From NCBI RefSeq assembly GCF_025151535.1, contig NZ_CP102288.1, forward strand, positions 2,923,501 through 2,987,500: a stretch of 64,000 nucleotides of DNA, read 5' to 3'. The notes below the pieces were generated by a model. It was not told the origin of the DNA. It worked only from the letters and a program-made list of their open reading frames with translations, and did no database searches. The translations under genes and the position numbers were made by a program. Source of the DNA: Segatella copri DSM 18205. GTDB lineage: Bacteria; Bacteroidota; Bacteroidia; Bacteroidales; Bacteroidaceae. How positions within the stretch are numbered: the stretch's first letter is position 1; each line of letters opens with the position of its first letter. Positions 50,729 to 60,849 of this stretch are shown one piece after another.

Positions 50729-52948
50729 TTACTTGATGTTAGTTCTCCATTTAGAAGCACCGATACCCAATTTGTAAATCTTTGAGTTCTTAACTTTATC
50801 GGTATTCTTATAGTAGAGTCCATCCATATTGTCATGCCAGTGACGTTTTGTAGGATCAGCTCCATTCTCATAGTTCTTTGGATTAGGATCCATCATCAGT
50901 TCAGTAGCTGAAATGTCATCTGGAGTAACCATAGCTGCCTCTGCACCATTTACAAGCATGCTTGGCCACTTACCGGCAGAGTTCTTCTTTGCATTGAATG
51001 CACCACCAGTGAACACCTGACCGGCAGTCAGATTGTTATTGGTAGACCAGTTGTTCTCAATGTCAAAGATGGCAATACCAGAACCATTGATAGTACGGAT
51101 ATCCATACCACCCTGATAGAGGTTACGGGTATCAGCCTCTTCCTTGGTCAAGATGAACAAGTTGTTCTTGACAGTAATCTTAGAACCACCTGGCAAGTAT
51201 CTCAAGTCAAAGAGCTGACGGCCAGAACTACGTGTAGAGAAGTTTACGAATGTATTGTTCTCGAGCGTAATATTGTATGTGATATTATCGTTCCAAGCCA
51301 GATTCTTACCATTATCTGTGAAGAGGCAGGTACGAGGACTGTCATAGAATGTGTTGTTGCGGAATGTCATATTGTTGAAGATATTTGACTTAGGCTGCTT
51401 TCCGTCACCTGCAACCCATGCATATCCACGACCGTTGTTATCGTAGTAACCGCAGTTGTAGAAGTCGCAACCCTCAACGATTACCTTCTCGAACTTCTTG
51501 ATCTTAGAACCCTGTACACGGATGAAACCACGAACCATGTGCTGGAAGCTACAGTTTCTAACCTCAAATGACTGCAAGGTAATTGCCATACCGTTAGAGT
51601 ACATGTTGATGAAGTAGTTACCTGTACCATTTACACCTCCATTGAAGAATTCTGCCAAAGGACAGTCGAAATCAATGTCTTCGAAAATCAGAGATTTTAC
51701 GAAGAGAGTAAATGCTTCACCGCTTTGTGGCTGGCGTCCAAACATGAAGTTGTTGCTCTTAGGAGCATTGTTTTCTGTCCACAAACCACCCATGTAAACC
51801 TTTGCGCGTCCCTTGCCAGCAGCAATATCTTCAGGCTTTGTACGGAGAGTGAAGCCCTTAGAGAGACTCATGTTGTCTCTGAAGTAGTAAGTCTTACCAC
51901 CTTCAAGCTCGAAAACAGTACCTTCGGCAAGTTTGTTGTTCTTGACATAGTCAGTAAAGACTTCATCAAGGCGCATGGCATTCCACTTAGATACGTCTAC
52001 AGTTTTACTCTTGTCACTCAATGTATCAACAGCAGTAACTTCGTGCTTGATAAGAACAGGTTCTCCTACCTCGCCATCTGTACGTACAGAGAGTGTGTTG
52101 TAAACAGCATCTACCTTTACAGGCACGTTCTCATTCTCAACATTGATGATGTATACGCTACTTTCGTCCAATCCTTCAATATCAAAGTAACCGCGTTCGA
52201 TGTCTTCATCTGTAATCTCATGGTTAGCCCATTCTGCTGGTACCTTTGCTTGTGGATTTTCTGATGATGCAGCTACTGTCAGTTTCTGCATAACGAATTT
52301 ATCATCTTCAACCTGGAAGTTTTTGGTAAACTCATCAGGATCACTTTCACTGGCTTTCCAGTCGGCTACAGCATCTGTATATGATTTATTCAGATAGATG
52401 CGCACTGAGTTCTTGGTAGGAGCACTCTGGGTAATAACCTCTGGTACAGGATAACGGTTACCGGTAGTTAGTCCGAAATATTCTGCCCAATGGCGACCAT
52501 CTCCATAACCATACCACTTAGAGTTGTAGGCTTCACCTTTCTTGGAAAGTGTACGGATGGCAAAGCGGTAATCTGTAGAGTATTCCAGATTGTTGAAGAT
52601 AATGTCGAGTTTGTCAGGACCTACGATTGTATCGAAAACGATTTTTTCAGGATTTTCCCAATCTTCTGCCAGACCTGATGAAACATTTGGCTGGAGTGCA
52701 TATTTAATCTCGTAGCCTTTGCAGTCATCTACTCCATACCAGTATAGGTGGACACTGTTGTTGTGACCATTTACTGTAATAGTCTGAGAATTGTAAGGAT
52801 CGCTATCTCCACGACCTGTATTGTCGTCCTTACGGAACATGGTCATGAACTCACGCTGGTCCTCTGCGCTTACGGTGTCATCATCTTTGCAGGAATCGAA
52901 TGACAACGCACTCAGAAGCATGATAGTATATAATAAATATTTTTTCAT
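50729..52948 (-). CDS. Surface beta-helix lipoprotein (DUF4957/DUF5123-type)
   Basis: A 739-residue lipoprotein with signal and lipobox (LLSALSFDSCKDDD, Cys about 19). A fibronectin-III-like region is at about 55-160 (NSVHLYWYGVDDCKGYEIKY, YRFAIRTLSKKGE). Residues about 380-600 form a right-handed beta helix with turn-like repeats (FRNNTFYDSPRTCLF, ITLENNTFVNFSTRSS, SKITVKNNLFIL). Such proteins sit next to SusCD pairs in pectin and other loci and are thought to bind or cleave glycans; whether this one is a lyase cannot be seen. ATG 52948 is chosen because the lipoprotein signal starts there. Confidence 0.75.
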   Translation of the reverse strand: MKKYLLYTIMLLSALSFDSCKDDDTVSAEDQREFMTMFRKDDNTGRGDSDPYNSQTITVNGHNNSVHLYWYGVDDCKGYEIKYALQPNVSSGLAEDWENPEKIVFDTIVGPDKLDIIFNNLEYSTDYRFAIRTLSKKGEAYNSKWYGYGDGRHWAEYFGLTTGNRYPVPEVITQSAPTKNSVRIYLNKSYTDAVADWKASESDPDEFTKNFQVEDDKFVMQKLTVAASSENPQAKVPAEWANHEITDEDIERGYFDIEGLDESSVYIINVENENVPVKVDAVYNTLSVRTDGEVGEPVLIKHEVTAVDTLSDKSKTVDVSKWNAMRLDEVFTDYVKNNKLAEGTVFELEGGKTYYFRDNMSLSKGFTLRTKPEDIAAGKGRAKVYMGGLWTENNAPKSNNFMFGRQPQSGEAFTLFVKSLIFEDIDFDCPLAEFFNGGVNGTGNYFINMYSNGMAITLQSFEVRNCSFQHMVRGFIRVQGSKIKKFEKVIVEGCDFYNCGYYDNNGRGYAWVAGDGKQPKSNIFNNMTFRNNTFYDSPRTCLFTDNGKNLAWNDNITYNITLENNTFVNFSTRSSGRQLFDLRYLPGGSKITVKNNLFILTKEEADTRNLYQGGMDIRTINGSGIAIFDIENNWSTNNNLTAGQVFTGGAFNAKKNSAGKWPSMLVNGAEAAMVTPDDISATELMMDPNPKNYENGADPTKRHWHDNMDGLYYKNTDKVKNSKIYKLGIGASKWRTNIK

Positions 52949-52968
52949 TGTTATGTCCTGTTTAATCA

Positions 52969-55047
52969 TTAATTAGCGTAACCATAATAATTCTTGTAAG
53001 TGCCACCACTACGCTGGATTGCGGCATTTGGAATAGGTAGGATGTAACGTACAACAGGCAGTTTGTCTGATGTCATTTCTGCGTTGGCAGAACCGATTGG
53101 GCTCAGCTGACCATTGTTCTGTACCAATGCAGGCTGTCCTTGTGCGTCACCACGCATGAAGCCATACAGAGAGTAGAGGCACTGGTTAGTTGGAGTACCA
53201 TCGCCTTCGCTCCACCATCCAAAGTTATTTTCCTTTTTCTGCCACTTGTATTCATCGTTTGTGATGTCTTCAGGGTCAATTGGTTTACGCTCAAGCGTAT
53301 TATATGGATTGGCAATTTCCAGAATTTCCATCGCTGTGTTAGGGAAGATGGAAGTATTCTTTGGGTTTGCTATGCGGCGGTAATACAAGTCTACAGGGAG
53401 ATCATTGTATCTGCCAGCTTCTACGCCGAAGTCGTACATCTCAACAGCATCGAGATATTGGCTGGTACCACCTGCATTTTCTCCAACACCATAATAGCGG
53501 AGGAAAGTGTAGTAAAGAACCTCTGAGTACATGTTGTTGCGAACCAGGTCCTTCCAGCGCATGTTCTCACCGGCGAATTCCCATTTGCGCTCATTCAATA
53601 CCGCACGCAAGAATGCCTTCTTGGCTGTATTGTATCTTTCACCAACACCAGCCTGGCTTACAGAATCTACGTATGCATCAACTTCCTTACTCCAGTCTGT
53701 TGATTCAAAAGCACGGCGACGAACAGTCTTGAGGGCTTCCTTGGCTGCATCAGTAGGACCATCGTTCAGTTCATTGTCTGCTTCAGCAAACATCAGTAGA
53801 ACATCGGCGTAGCGAAGGTAAGGGTAATTGATACCGGTGTTACCGCCACTATAGTTGGTGAAGTTTCCGCTGTTTGACCAGAGTTTAGACCACTTGTTGT
53901 TATACAGAGTATAATCGGCTCTGATAGCTGGAACACAGAGGGTATCACCTTGGTTAGAATAACTCCACATACCAATAACGTAATCACGGCGCAGGTCTTT
54001 CTCGTTGAAAGAGTAGCCATAGAATGCACTTACCTGAGCACTTCCCTTGGTTTCACCCCATACGTTTGGAGCAATGGAATAACCGGAACTTAAACTGGCT
54101 GCTGGACCTTGTATATAACCGATAGAGCCTGAGTTTTCCTTGGTAAAAGGAATCTCAAAGATTGGGTCGTCTGAATTGTCTACAACAAAGTTACATTCGT
54201 CGATGAATACATTTCTGTATGACTTTGTCAAATGATGGGTATTTGACTTGATAACAGAGTCTGCATAGTTTCTGGCAATTGTATAGAACTCCTTGTAGTT
54301 TTCAGGGCGCTGCATCACACCATGATTTGTTGCATCTTGCTTGTCAGGACGCAAAGAGTAGCCTCCTGCAGAAAGAGCCAAACGAGCAATCATAGCCCAA
54401 CATGCTTCCTTGGAAACATGCTCGATGGTATTGTCAAGCTTGCGGGCATAGCTCATCTTAGGAGCAGCCTCACGCAAATCTTCTATCAACTTTGTGCGAA
54501 TCTCGTCACGGCTGACAATAGGAGTTACGTAATCCTTCTTTTCTGAAGTAGGAGTGAAGGTAAATGGAACATCGCCCCACAAGTCTACCAGGTCGTTGTA
54601 GAACATGGCACGAATCACCTTAGCTTCTCCTAGCATCTGCTCGCAGTTAGCATTGCCTGCTTTATAAACAGGACTGTTCTCTAACTGGTAGATGAAGTTG
54701 TTGGCATACTCAATACCCATATAGGCAGCATCCCAGGTCTTCTTGAGCTGGCTGGCATCACTTGTACAGTCAAAACGACGGAAAGCACCACTTGCTGGAG
54801 TTTCTGATGAGTTGGTTGAAAAATCAACGTCACTGTTAAAGCAGAAATTGGTCAGGAAATTCTCACCATACAAATTGCTGTTGAGCAACTGCGCATATAC
54901 GCCGTTGAGCGCACGATTAATTTCTGTTTCTGTTCCGAAGACATATTTGTCATCGTACTTAGACGGGGTATCTACATCAAGATAATCGTTACAAGATGCA
55001 AATGTGGCGCAAGCCAATCCCGCCATTAATATATATTTTAATTTCAT
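52969..55047 (-). CDS. SusD/RagB-family glycan-binding lipoprotein
   Basis: A 692-residue outer-membrane lipoprotein (MKLKYILMAGLACATFASC, lipobox Cys 19). CNDYLDVDTPSKYDD is the usual SusD start; helical TPR-like parts include ALNGVYAQLLNS and EQMLGEAKVIRAMFYNDLVD; LRYADVLLMFAEADNEL and VLNERKWEFAGENMRWKDL are hallmark C-terminal segments. It caps the SusC-like channel and binds the sugar. The partner SusC gene upstream is broken by an IS, so this protein may have no channel to serve or may lack its own transcription. Confidence 0.93.
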   Translation of the reverse strand: MKLKYILMAGLACATFASCNDYLDVDTPSKYDDKYVFGTETEINRALNGVYAQLLNSNLYGENFLTNFCFNSDVDFSTNSSETPASGAFRRFDCTSDASQLKKTWDAAYMGIEYANNFIYQLENSPVYKAGNANCEQMLGEAKVIRAMFYNDLVDLWGDVPFTFTPTSEKKDYVTPIVSRDEIRTKLIEDLREAAPKMSYARKLDNTIEHVSKEACWAMIARLALSAGGYSLRPDKQDATNHGVMQRPENYKEFYTIARNYADSVIKSNTHHLTKSYRNVFIDECNFVVDNSDDPIFEIPFTKENSGSIGYIQGPAASLSSGYSIAPNVWGETKGSAQVSAFYGYSFNEKDLRRDYVIGMWSYSNQGDTLCVPAIRADYTLYNNKWSKLWSNSGNFTNYSGGNTGINYPYLRYADVLLMFAEADNELNDGPTDAAKEALKTVRRRAFESTDWSKEVDAYVDSVSQAGVGERYNTAKKAFLRAVLNERKWEFAGENMRWKDLVRNNMYSEVLYYTFLRYYGVGENAGGTSQYLDAVEMYDFGVEAGRYNDLPVDLYYRRIANPKNTSIFPNTAMEILEIANPYNTLERKPIDPEDITNDEYKWQKKENNFGWWSEGDGTPTNQCLYSLYGFMRGDAQGQPALVQNNGQLSPIGSANAEMTSDKLPVVRYILPIPNAAIQRSGGTYKNYYGYAN

Positions 55048-55067
55048 ATATCTCAATTTTTTAGATA

Positions 55068-58000
55068 CTAGAAGTTCACATTAACACCGAATACGAAACT
55101 GCGGTTACGTGGGTAACGGTTGTAGTCCATACCACAAGTCAAACTTGTCATAAGGTCAACTTCAGGGTCATAGCCTGAGTAACCTGTAATGATGAAGAGG
55201 TTTGAGCAGCTGGCATAGAAGCGTAACTTAGACATACCCCATTTTGCAGTCAGCTTGTGAGGAAGAGTATAACCGATAGTTATATCCTGACAACGCAGGA
55301 AAGAACCATCCTCTACGAAATATGAGTGCAATACGTTGTTGGTTACGTCTGCAGGGTTCCAGAGTGTTGCACCGGCATTCTGTGCCAGATACTCTTCTGT
55401 AGCTCCATCCAGATAATAGTTCTTGTACAGGTTCTCATGATCAGATGGGCGTGTGTAGCGCCAACTGTTGCTGGCGAACTTGCTGAGAACATTATTGAAT
55501 GTCTTGCTGTCCTTTACAGAAGAAGACAATGCGTAAGAAGTTGCATTGACAATATCGAAGTCGAGCATGTAGTTGAAGTTTGCTGCGAAGTCGAAGTTCT
55601 TCCATTGTCCGCTTAAACCGAAACCACCCTGTACGCGAGGAGTAGTATGGCCAATCTGGGTACGGTCTTTCTCATCAATAACGCCATCGTCATTCAGATC
55701 CTTGAACTTGATCTTACCTGGCAAGGTAGCAGTACCGCTCTGGCTGTCATTGAATACGCCATCCATGCTTACGGTTTTCTTATGCTGTACGCCATTCTCA
55801 TCGGTCCATGGCTCACTCTTAGGAATAGCCAGGAAGTTCTGGTTTGGATCGTATGTGAATTCATCGCCAGAGTACAAGCCGTCATATACATAGCCATAGA
55901 TGATACCTACTTCGTCGCCTACCTTGATGCAGTAGTCATTGGTTGAAACGAGGTTAGAAGAAGACCAGCGGCTATTGTTACTCCAGATAACATTGTCGGT
56001 TTCGTTCAGCTTGATGACTTTCATCTTGTTGGAACCCAAAGACAAGTTTCCTGTCAGGACATAGTCTTTGCCACGAAGAATGTCATAACTTACGCTCAGC
56101 TCAACACCCTTGTTGGTAACCTTACCGATGTTGCGCATCTGGGTGTTGTAACCTGTTGTTGTAGCAACCTCTGATTTGTAAAGCAAATCGCGGGTTGTGT
56201 TCCAGTAAACCTCAGGAGTAATGGTCAGACGGTTGTCAAACAGAGTGATGTCTGCTGCTAAGTTTCGGGTGATAACAGTTTCCCACTTAATCTTTTCGTT
56301 GGTCAGCTTGTTGCCGTTACCAAAAGCGTAATATTGGTCACCATTCTCTGTTGATTCGCCAAATCCAGGTCCGCCAGTAGAGCTTACGGCATAGAGATAA
56401 CGCCACATGTCGTCATCAATGCTATTGTTACCGGTTAAGCCGAATGCGGCACGAATCTTCAGGTTGTTGATCCATTTGATATTCTTCATCCAAGACTCTT
56501 CAGACAATACCCAGGCACCTGAGATAGAAGGGAAGTAACCCCACTGGCTTCCTGGTGCAAACTTGGTAGAACCATCGGCACGGAATGTGAATGATGCCAA
56601 GTAGCGATGCTTGAAGTTGTATCCCAACTGACCAAAGAACGAAGCTGTTCTGTTTGGAGTAGACAAACTGGATGAAGACTCATAAGGAGTACCTAAGCCC
56701 ATGTTATTGAAAGCCTTCTCTGCAGCTATTTCGCGAGGGAAGTAACGGTTAGCCTGATAGGTTTCCTTGGTCTGGGAATTCTGGATTTCCTGACCAATCA
56801 GAGCGTTGAAGTTGTGCTCCTTGTTGAAAGACCAGTCATAGCTCAAAGTATTATTCCATGTGTATGACTCTTTATGAGTATTGGTAATCTGAGCAACAGG
56901 CAATTTGTTATTACCAAGTCCGGTCTTGGTCAATGGACCGAAGAAACGGTTCTTGTCGCTAAATGAGAACGAGTATGAAACATTTGATTGGAAAGTCAAT
57001 CCCTTGATAGGAGTCCAGATGATGGCAGCCTGGTTAGAAACGCTGTAGCTATGTTTCTTCTGGACATTGGTCATGATGTCGTTCTTAGGATTGGTATATG
57101 AGAAGTTTGCCTCTTCATCAGGATCTACAGTTGTAGGGTCCCAGAAAGCAAATTCGCGCAAACCATTCATCGGACGGTATTTCAATACGTCAATAATACC
57201 ACCGGAACCGATGTTGTCACCACCGGCACCTGTATCACGGCGATAAGAAATCTTAGGGTTGAACTTAAGAGTCAACTTCTTTGAGATGTTGACATCCAAC
57301 TTCATGTTCAAGTTGGTACGGCGAACACCTGAACCAAGGATAATACCCTTATCTTCACTCTGGGTTAAAGATGTGTTGAAACGGATTTTGTCGCTACCAC
57401 CTCCAACTGTTACGTTGGCAGAGTAATTGAGAGGAGTTTCACCCATCACCTCGTCTTGCCAATCATGTGTAGTTGCTCGCTTGTAAAGATCGAGGTCGGC
57501 AGGGTTACCAAAGTTGTTGCGGAAGTATTTTGCCGCAGAACCACGGGTAGAACCAGCAGCAGCGCGGTCCCACTGATAGTTTGCAAACTCTTCTGCATTC
57601 ATCAAATCCAGTTTCTTAGAAAGCTTGCTGACAGAAAGACGGCCGTTGAATCCTACAGTAACCTTACCGGCAGCAGCACTCTTGGTGGTGACAATCACAA
57701 CACCACGTCCACCCTTAGCACCATAGATAGCTGTAAGGGAAGCATCTTTTAAAACGTCGATAGAAGCGATATCTGATGGAGGGATATCATTGATGTTTGG
57801 AGCCTCGAATCCATCAACAATATAAAGAGGCTCATTGCTCTGTGTTACAGAACCGGCACCACGGATACGGATGTTGACATCTGCACCTGGGTCACCATCG
57901 GCTGTGGTAACCTGCACACCGGCAATTTTACCCTGAAGTGCTACCGCTGCAGAAGTTACAGGAACTACAGACAGTTTTGCTCCAGAAATAGAACCTACAG

Positions 58001-58105
58001 AACCGGTGAGGTCCTTGCGGGCTTTACTTGTATAACCGACAACGACAACTTCGTTGAGCTGACTGTTGTCATCCTTCAATACGATGGTTTGGGCTTGCCC
58101 CCCCC
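55068..58105 (-). pseudogene. SusC/RagA-like TonB receptor, 3' fragment (IS-interrupted)
   Basis: About 1,010 residues of a SusC-like outer-membrane transporter: LNEVVVVGYTSKARKDLTG (TonB box region), the plug domain (IRGAGSVTQSNEPLYIVDGF) and the 22-strand barrel ending FVFGVNVNF. The frame before the internal ATG 58079 still reads GGQAQTIVLKDDN, the normal continuation of the N-terminal domain, up to the IS boundary at 58105. The missing first 90 residues, with the signal peptide, are at 60124-60394. Without signal peptide and promoter this part cannot be exported, so it is scored as inactivated. Confidence 0.88.
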
Positions 58106-58296
58106 AGACCGTCCGAAAACCTTGATTTTCTGCTGTTTATCACTGTTTTGAGGGCATATAAAGCCCTCTAAGCTAGTCTGGGGACCAGCTCTAAAATTTC
58201 GATTTCTAATAAAATTCATAATTGATGTGCTCAAATCGAGCGAAAATAAGTGATAGGAGGTCTAAAAATTAAGTTGTGGGGACCTCCTTCTTCCCC

Positions 58297-60003
58297 TTAT
58301 GCCATCTTTGCGATCAATTGTGGAACGCCAAGCATAGAGATGGCTCTACGCATGTTATAGGAGAGGCAGATGAGGGCCATTTCGGCCTCCACCTTAACCT
58401 TCGTTTTCAATAAAAAATAATACGCCCCTAAGGTTCTCTTCATCGTTCCAAAAGGATGTTCTGAGAGACACATTCTTTGCGCCATCTTCTTCTTGTCTAA
58501 ATGAAGTTTGTATGTCACAATCTTGTGTTCTTTAACTTCTCGTTTCATCTTAGTCTTAGGAGGTTCCTGGTCTTCCTGATGATTACTGGAGTCTACCTTG
58601 TAATTCTGAGCTTTCATCACGAGAGTATCCTTGTTGAAGTCTGCTTCTTTAAATGCTGCTTTAGTACACTTATGCGAGCATTTTTTGCAAGCCAACTTAT
58701 TGCAATAACGGATACGACCATCCTTCTTTAAGGACTTCTGACGTAATATAGAGCCCTGCGGACAATACACTAAATTCTTAGCAGCATCTCTAACAAAGTA
58801 GCCTTGCAGCGCAAGCTGTTTGAGTTCCTCATCAGACATTTCCTTTATATTACTTGATGCCGTACATTCGTAGGATTTACGAACACCAATTTGGGGAGAG
58901 TCAAGGATGCCTGCATAGGCAGTCGGTATTTTGCCAGCCTTAAGGCAAGTTTCGAGATTCTCGGGCTTTTTGCTGTTTAGCATATCATCTGTTACGGTAG
59001 CTTCTACATATTCAAACTCTACTTCAGCAACATCATCGCCATCTCGCTGTATTACATTAGGGATGATTCCTGCAGCCAAAGCGTTTGCCATGTCTTTTGG
59101 ATCCTGATAACCCTTGTCGGCAACAACTTCTACTATTTCATGTTCCAAATCATTCTTGGCCTCAGTCAGTGTTTCCGTAATTTCGCCATGATCAGTAGGA
59201 TTGGTGGTAACATTGTAGGTGGCTATCAGATGACTGTCTGCCTCGACGGCTGTCTGTACATTATAGCCAACGTTAAAACCGTCATTGAACTTCATCAACT
59301 TAGAATCAGGATCTGTGAGTGAAAGTTGTTTCTCTCCACTTTCCTCCAGTTGATTACGATATTCTTTGTAATCCGCCTGACGCTTCTGAACCACCTCCAG
59401 ATTAAGCTCGGTTTCATCCCTGCCAAACTTACGTTCATCATCGAAGTCGTTCTTTTCCAAATCCTCCAAGTACTGACGCTCATGCGCTTCAAGACGGGCA
59501 ATACGATCATCAAGCTTATTGAGAGTAAAGTTGTTATCCTTTGAATTTACAGCCTTGAACTTACTACCATCAATAGATAAGTAAGAATGGCTGAAGAGTC
59601 CAAAGGAATCCAACTGCTTATTCAATGATTTAAAAACTTTCTTGATAGGCTTCAAATTATCCTTTCGGAAATCAGAAACTGTACGAAAGTCAGGGGTTAC
59701 CTTGCTTAAAAGCCACATAACCTCGATATTGACAACGCACGCTTTGGCCAACTTTCGAGAAGAACGGATAGAATTGAAATAACCATAAATGAGTAGTTTC
59801 AATATGTCTGAAGGGTCATATGAAGGTCGTCCACCATTTCCAGGAGCCTCACGTTTAGTATGATTGAAGCCGAGTTCTTCTAAATCCTGGCTATCTACAA
59901 ACGCATCAATGTAGCGAACGGGATTATCCTGCTCGATGTACTCGTCCAGACAAGCCGGAAACAATACGTATTGTCTTCTATCTTCACCTTTAATGTACTT
60001 CAT
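58297..60003 (-). CDS. IS1182-family DDE transposase
   Basis: A 568-residue transposase. The N-terminal DUF772-like part has DRRQYVLFPACLDEYI and NGGRPSYDPSDILKLLIYGY with SIRSSRKLAKAC (about 50-100). The DDE domain begins LSIDGSKFKAVNS (about 155-167; first Asp), has EVVADKGYQDP (about 300-310; second Asp) and HPFGTMKRTLG near the end (Glu-type region replaced by a typical H-F pattern in this family). A cysteine-rich stretch (CNKLACKKCSHKC) near 455 could bind zinc. The frame is open to 60057, but MKYIKGEDRR at 60003 is the family-like start. Confidence 0.9.
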   Translation of the reverse strand: MKYIKGEDRRQYVLFPACLDEYIEQDNPVRYIDAFVDSQDLEELGFNHTKREAPGNGGRPSYDPSDILKLLIYGYFNSIRSSRKLAKACVVNIEVMWLLSKVTPDFRTVSDFRKDNLKPIKKVFKSLNKQLDSFGLFSHSYLSIDGSKFKAVNSKDNNFTLNKLDDRIARLEAHERQYLEDLEKNDFDDERKFGRDETELNLEVVQKRQADYKEYRNQLEESGEKQLSLTDPDSKLMKFNDGFNVGYNVQTAVEADSHLIATYNVTTNPTDHGEITETLTEAKNDLEHEIVEVVADKGYQDPKDMANALAAGIIPNVIQRDGDDVAEVEFEYVEATVTDDMLNSKKPENLETCLKAGKIPTAYAGILDSPQIGVRKSYECTASSNIKEMSDEELKQLALQGYFVRDAAKNLVYCPQGSILRQKSLKKDGRIRYCNKLACKKCSHKCTKAAFKEADFNKDTLVMKAQNYKVDSSNHQEDQEPPKTKMKREVKEHKIVTYKLHLDKKKMAQRMCLSEHPFGTMKRTLGAYYFLLKTKVKVEAEMALICLSYNMRRAISMLGVPQLIAKMA

Positions 60004-60026
60004 AAGCGATAAATGTTTGATAGCTA

Positions 60027-60034
60027 CAAAGTTA
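60027..60034 (-). promoter_or_regulatory. TAACTTTG promoter of the transposase
   Basis: It is a TAnnTTTG match within the IS, 23 bases upstream of the transposase ATG at 60003. Confidence 0.55.
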
Positions 60035-60123
60035 CGAAAATATTTCGAGAAAACCAAAGATAAAGTGTTAACAATAAGAAATATTAGGAGACATTTTGGC
60101 TGCTATGGGTTTTCAGACAATCT

Positions 60124-60394
60124 CCCCCACTTTTACCTCTTGTGCCACCATACCGATGTAAGAGATAACGGCAGTCTTGCCTGCTTTCAGGTTGAGCGTA
60201 AAATTACCATCGAGGTCAGTAACTGTGCCATTCTTAGGGTTGCCCTTTTCAATGACAGATGCTCCGATCACTGGCTCGTTGTTTGCGTCCAGCACGGTAC
60301 CTTTCACGACATTCTGTGCGAGGACAGAAGATGGTGTTAACACCATTGTCGTTACTAGGCAGACTTTACACAATTTTTTGATTGCGTTCACCAT
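60124..60394 (-). pseudogene. SusC/RagA-like receptor, 5' fragment
   Basis: The first 90 residues of the split SusC gene: a signal peptide (CLVTTMVLTPSSVLAQ), then a CarboxypepD_reg-like domain (VKGTVLDANNEPVIGASV, GTVTDLDGNFTLNL, VISYIGMVAQEVKVG). It then runs into the IS and stops after EIV. It would make a short secreted peptide. It continues in register with GGQAQTIVLKDD across the IS. Confidence 0.88.
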
Positions 60395-60623
60395 GTAACT
60401 AACTTTTAAAATTTTACTATTTGTTTTTGTTTATGTAAATTAGGCCTTTAAGCATGCTACACATTATTATATAATATATAGGAGCCTATTACCAGAATTT
60501 TCTTAAATTATTTATTGCATCTTCTAACATCAGGGAAAAACTTCGGCTGAATCTATATAAAAGAATCCAAGAGGAAAGTTTCTTAAGTTTAAATTTCTAG
60601 GTTGCATCTTTATTTATCGCCTA

Positions 60624-60631
60624 CAAAGGTA
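60624..60631 (-). promoter_or_regulatory. TACCTTTG promoter of the SusC/SusD unit
   Basis: It is a TAnnTTTG match on the minus strand, 229 bases before the SusC ATG at 60394. Confidence 0.45.
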
Positions 60632-60747
60632 TAAAAAAGATTTAAGACTTCCAAGAAAAATCTGAATTATTTTAAGGAAAAGCGTGATTTTTTTCTCTTT
60701 TGGTTAAAAAGTGTAGCCTCGTAAGGAAATATTGCTGATAAAACTAA

Positions 60748-60786
60748 AAACAGACTGTCGGAACTTTGTGCTCCAACAGCCTGTTT
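60748..60786 (-). terminator. Terminator of the polygalacturonase gene
   Basis: AAACAGACTGTCGGAA and TCCAACAGCCTGTTT pair with two G-T pairs; a TTTTTAGTTTT tail follows on the minus strand. Confidence 0.65.
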
Positions 60787-60849
60787 CTTCTTTGTTGCTT
60801 CTGACAGATACGGCGATATTCTTATCTGTCTTTTCTTGTCAGAACGAGA

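Larger units (their letters stand above)
58106..60123 (-). mobile_element. Insertion sequence, IS1182-like, inside the SusC gene
   Basis: A 2,018-base element. Its ends are 16-bp imperfect inverted repeats: AGACCGTCCGAAAACC (58106-58121) and GGTTTTCAGACAATCT (60108-60123), 13 of 16 matching. It carries one transposase gene. The flanks are runs of G/C, eight C on the left and five C on the right, so the exact target duplication cannot be read. The element looks intact and may still be active. Confidence 0.88.
60395..60849. other. Leader and spacer upstream of the SusC gene
   Basis: About 455 bases without a gene. It holds the SusC promoter (60624), an AT-rich leader of about 220 bases, and the GH28 terminator (60748-60786). 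Long leaders are common before Bacteroidota susC genes. Confidence 0.5.
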
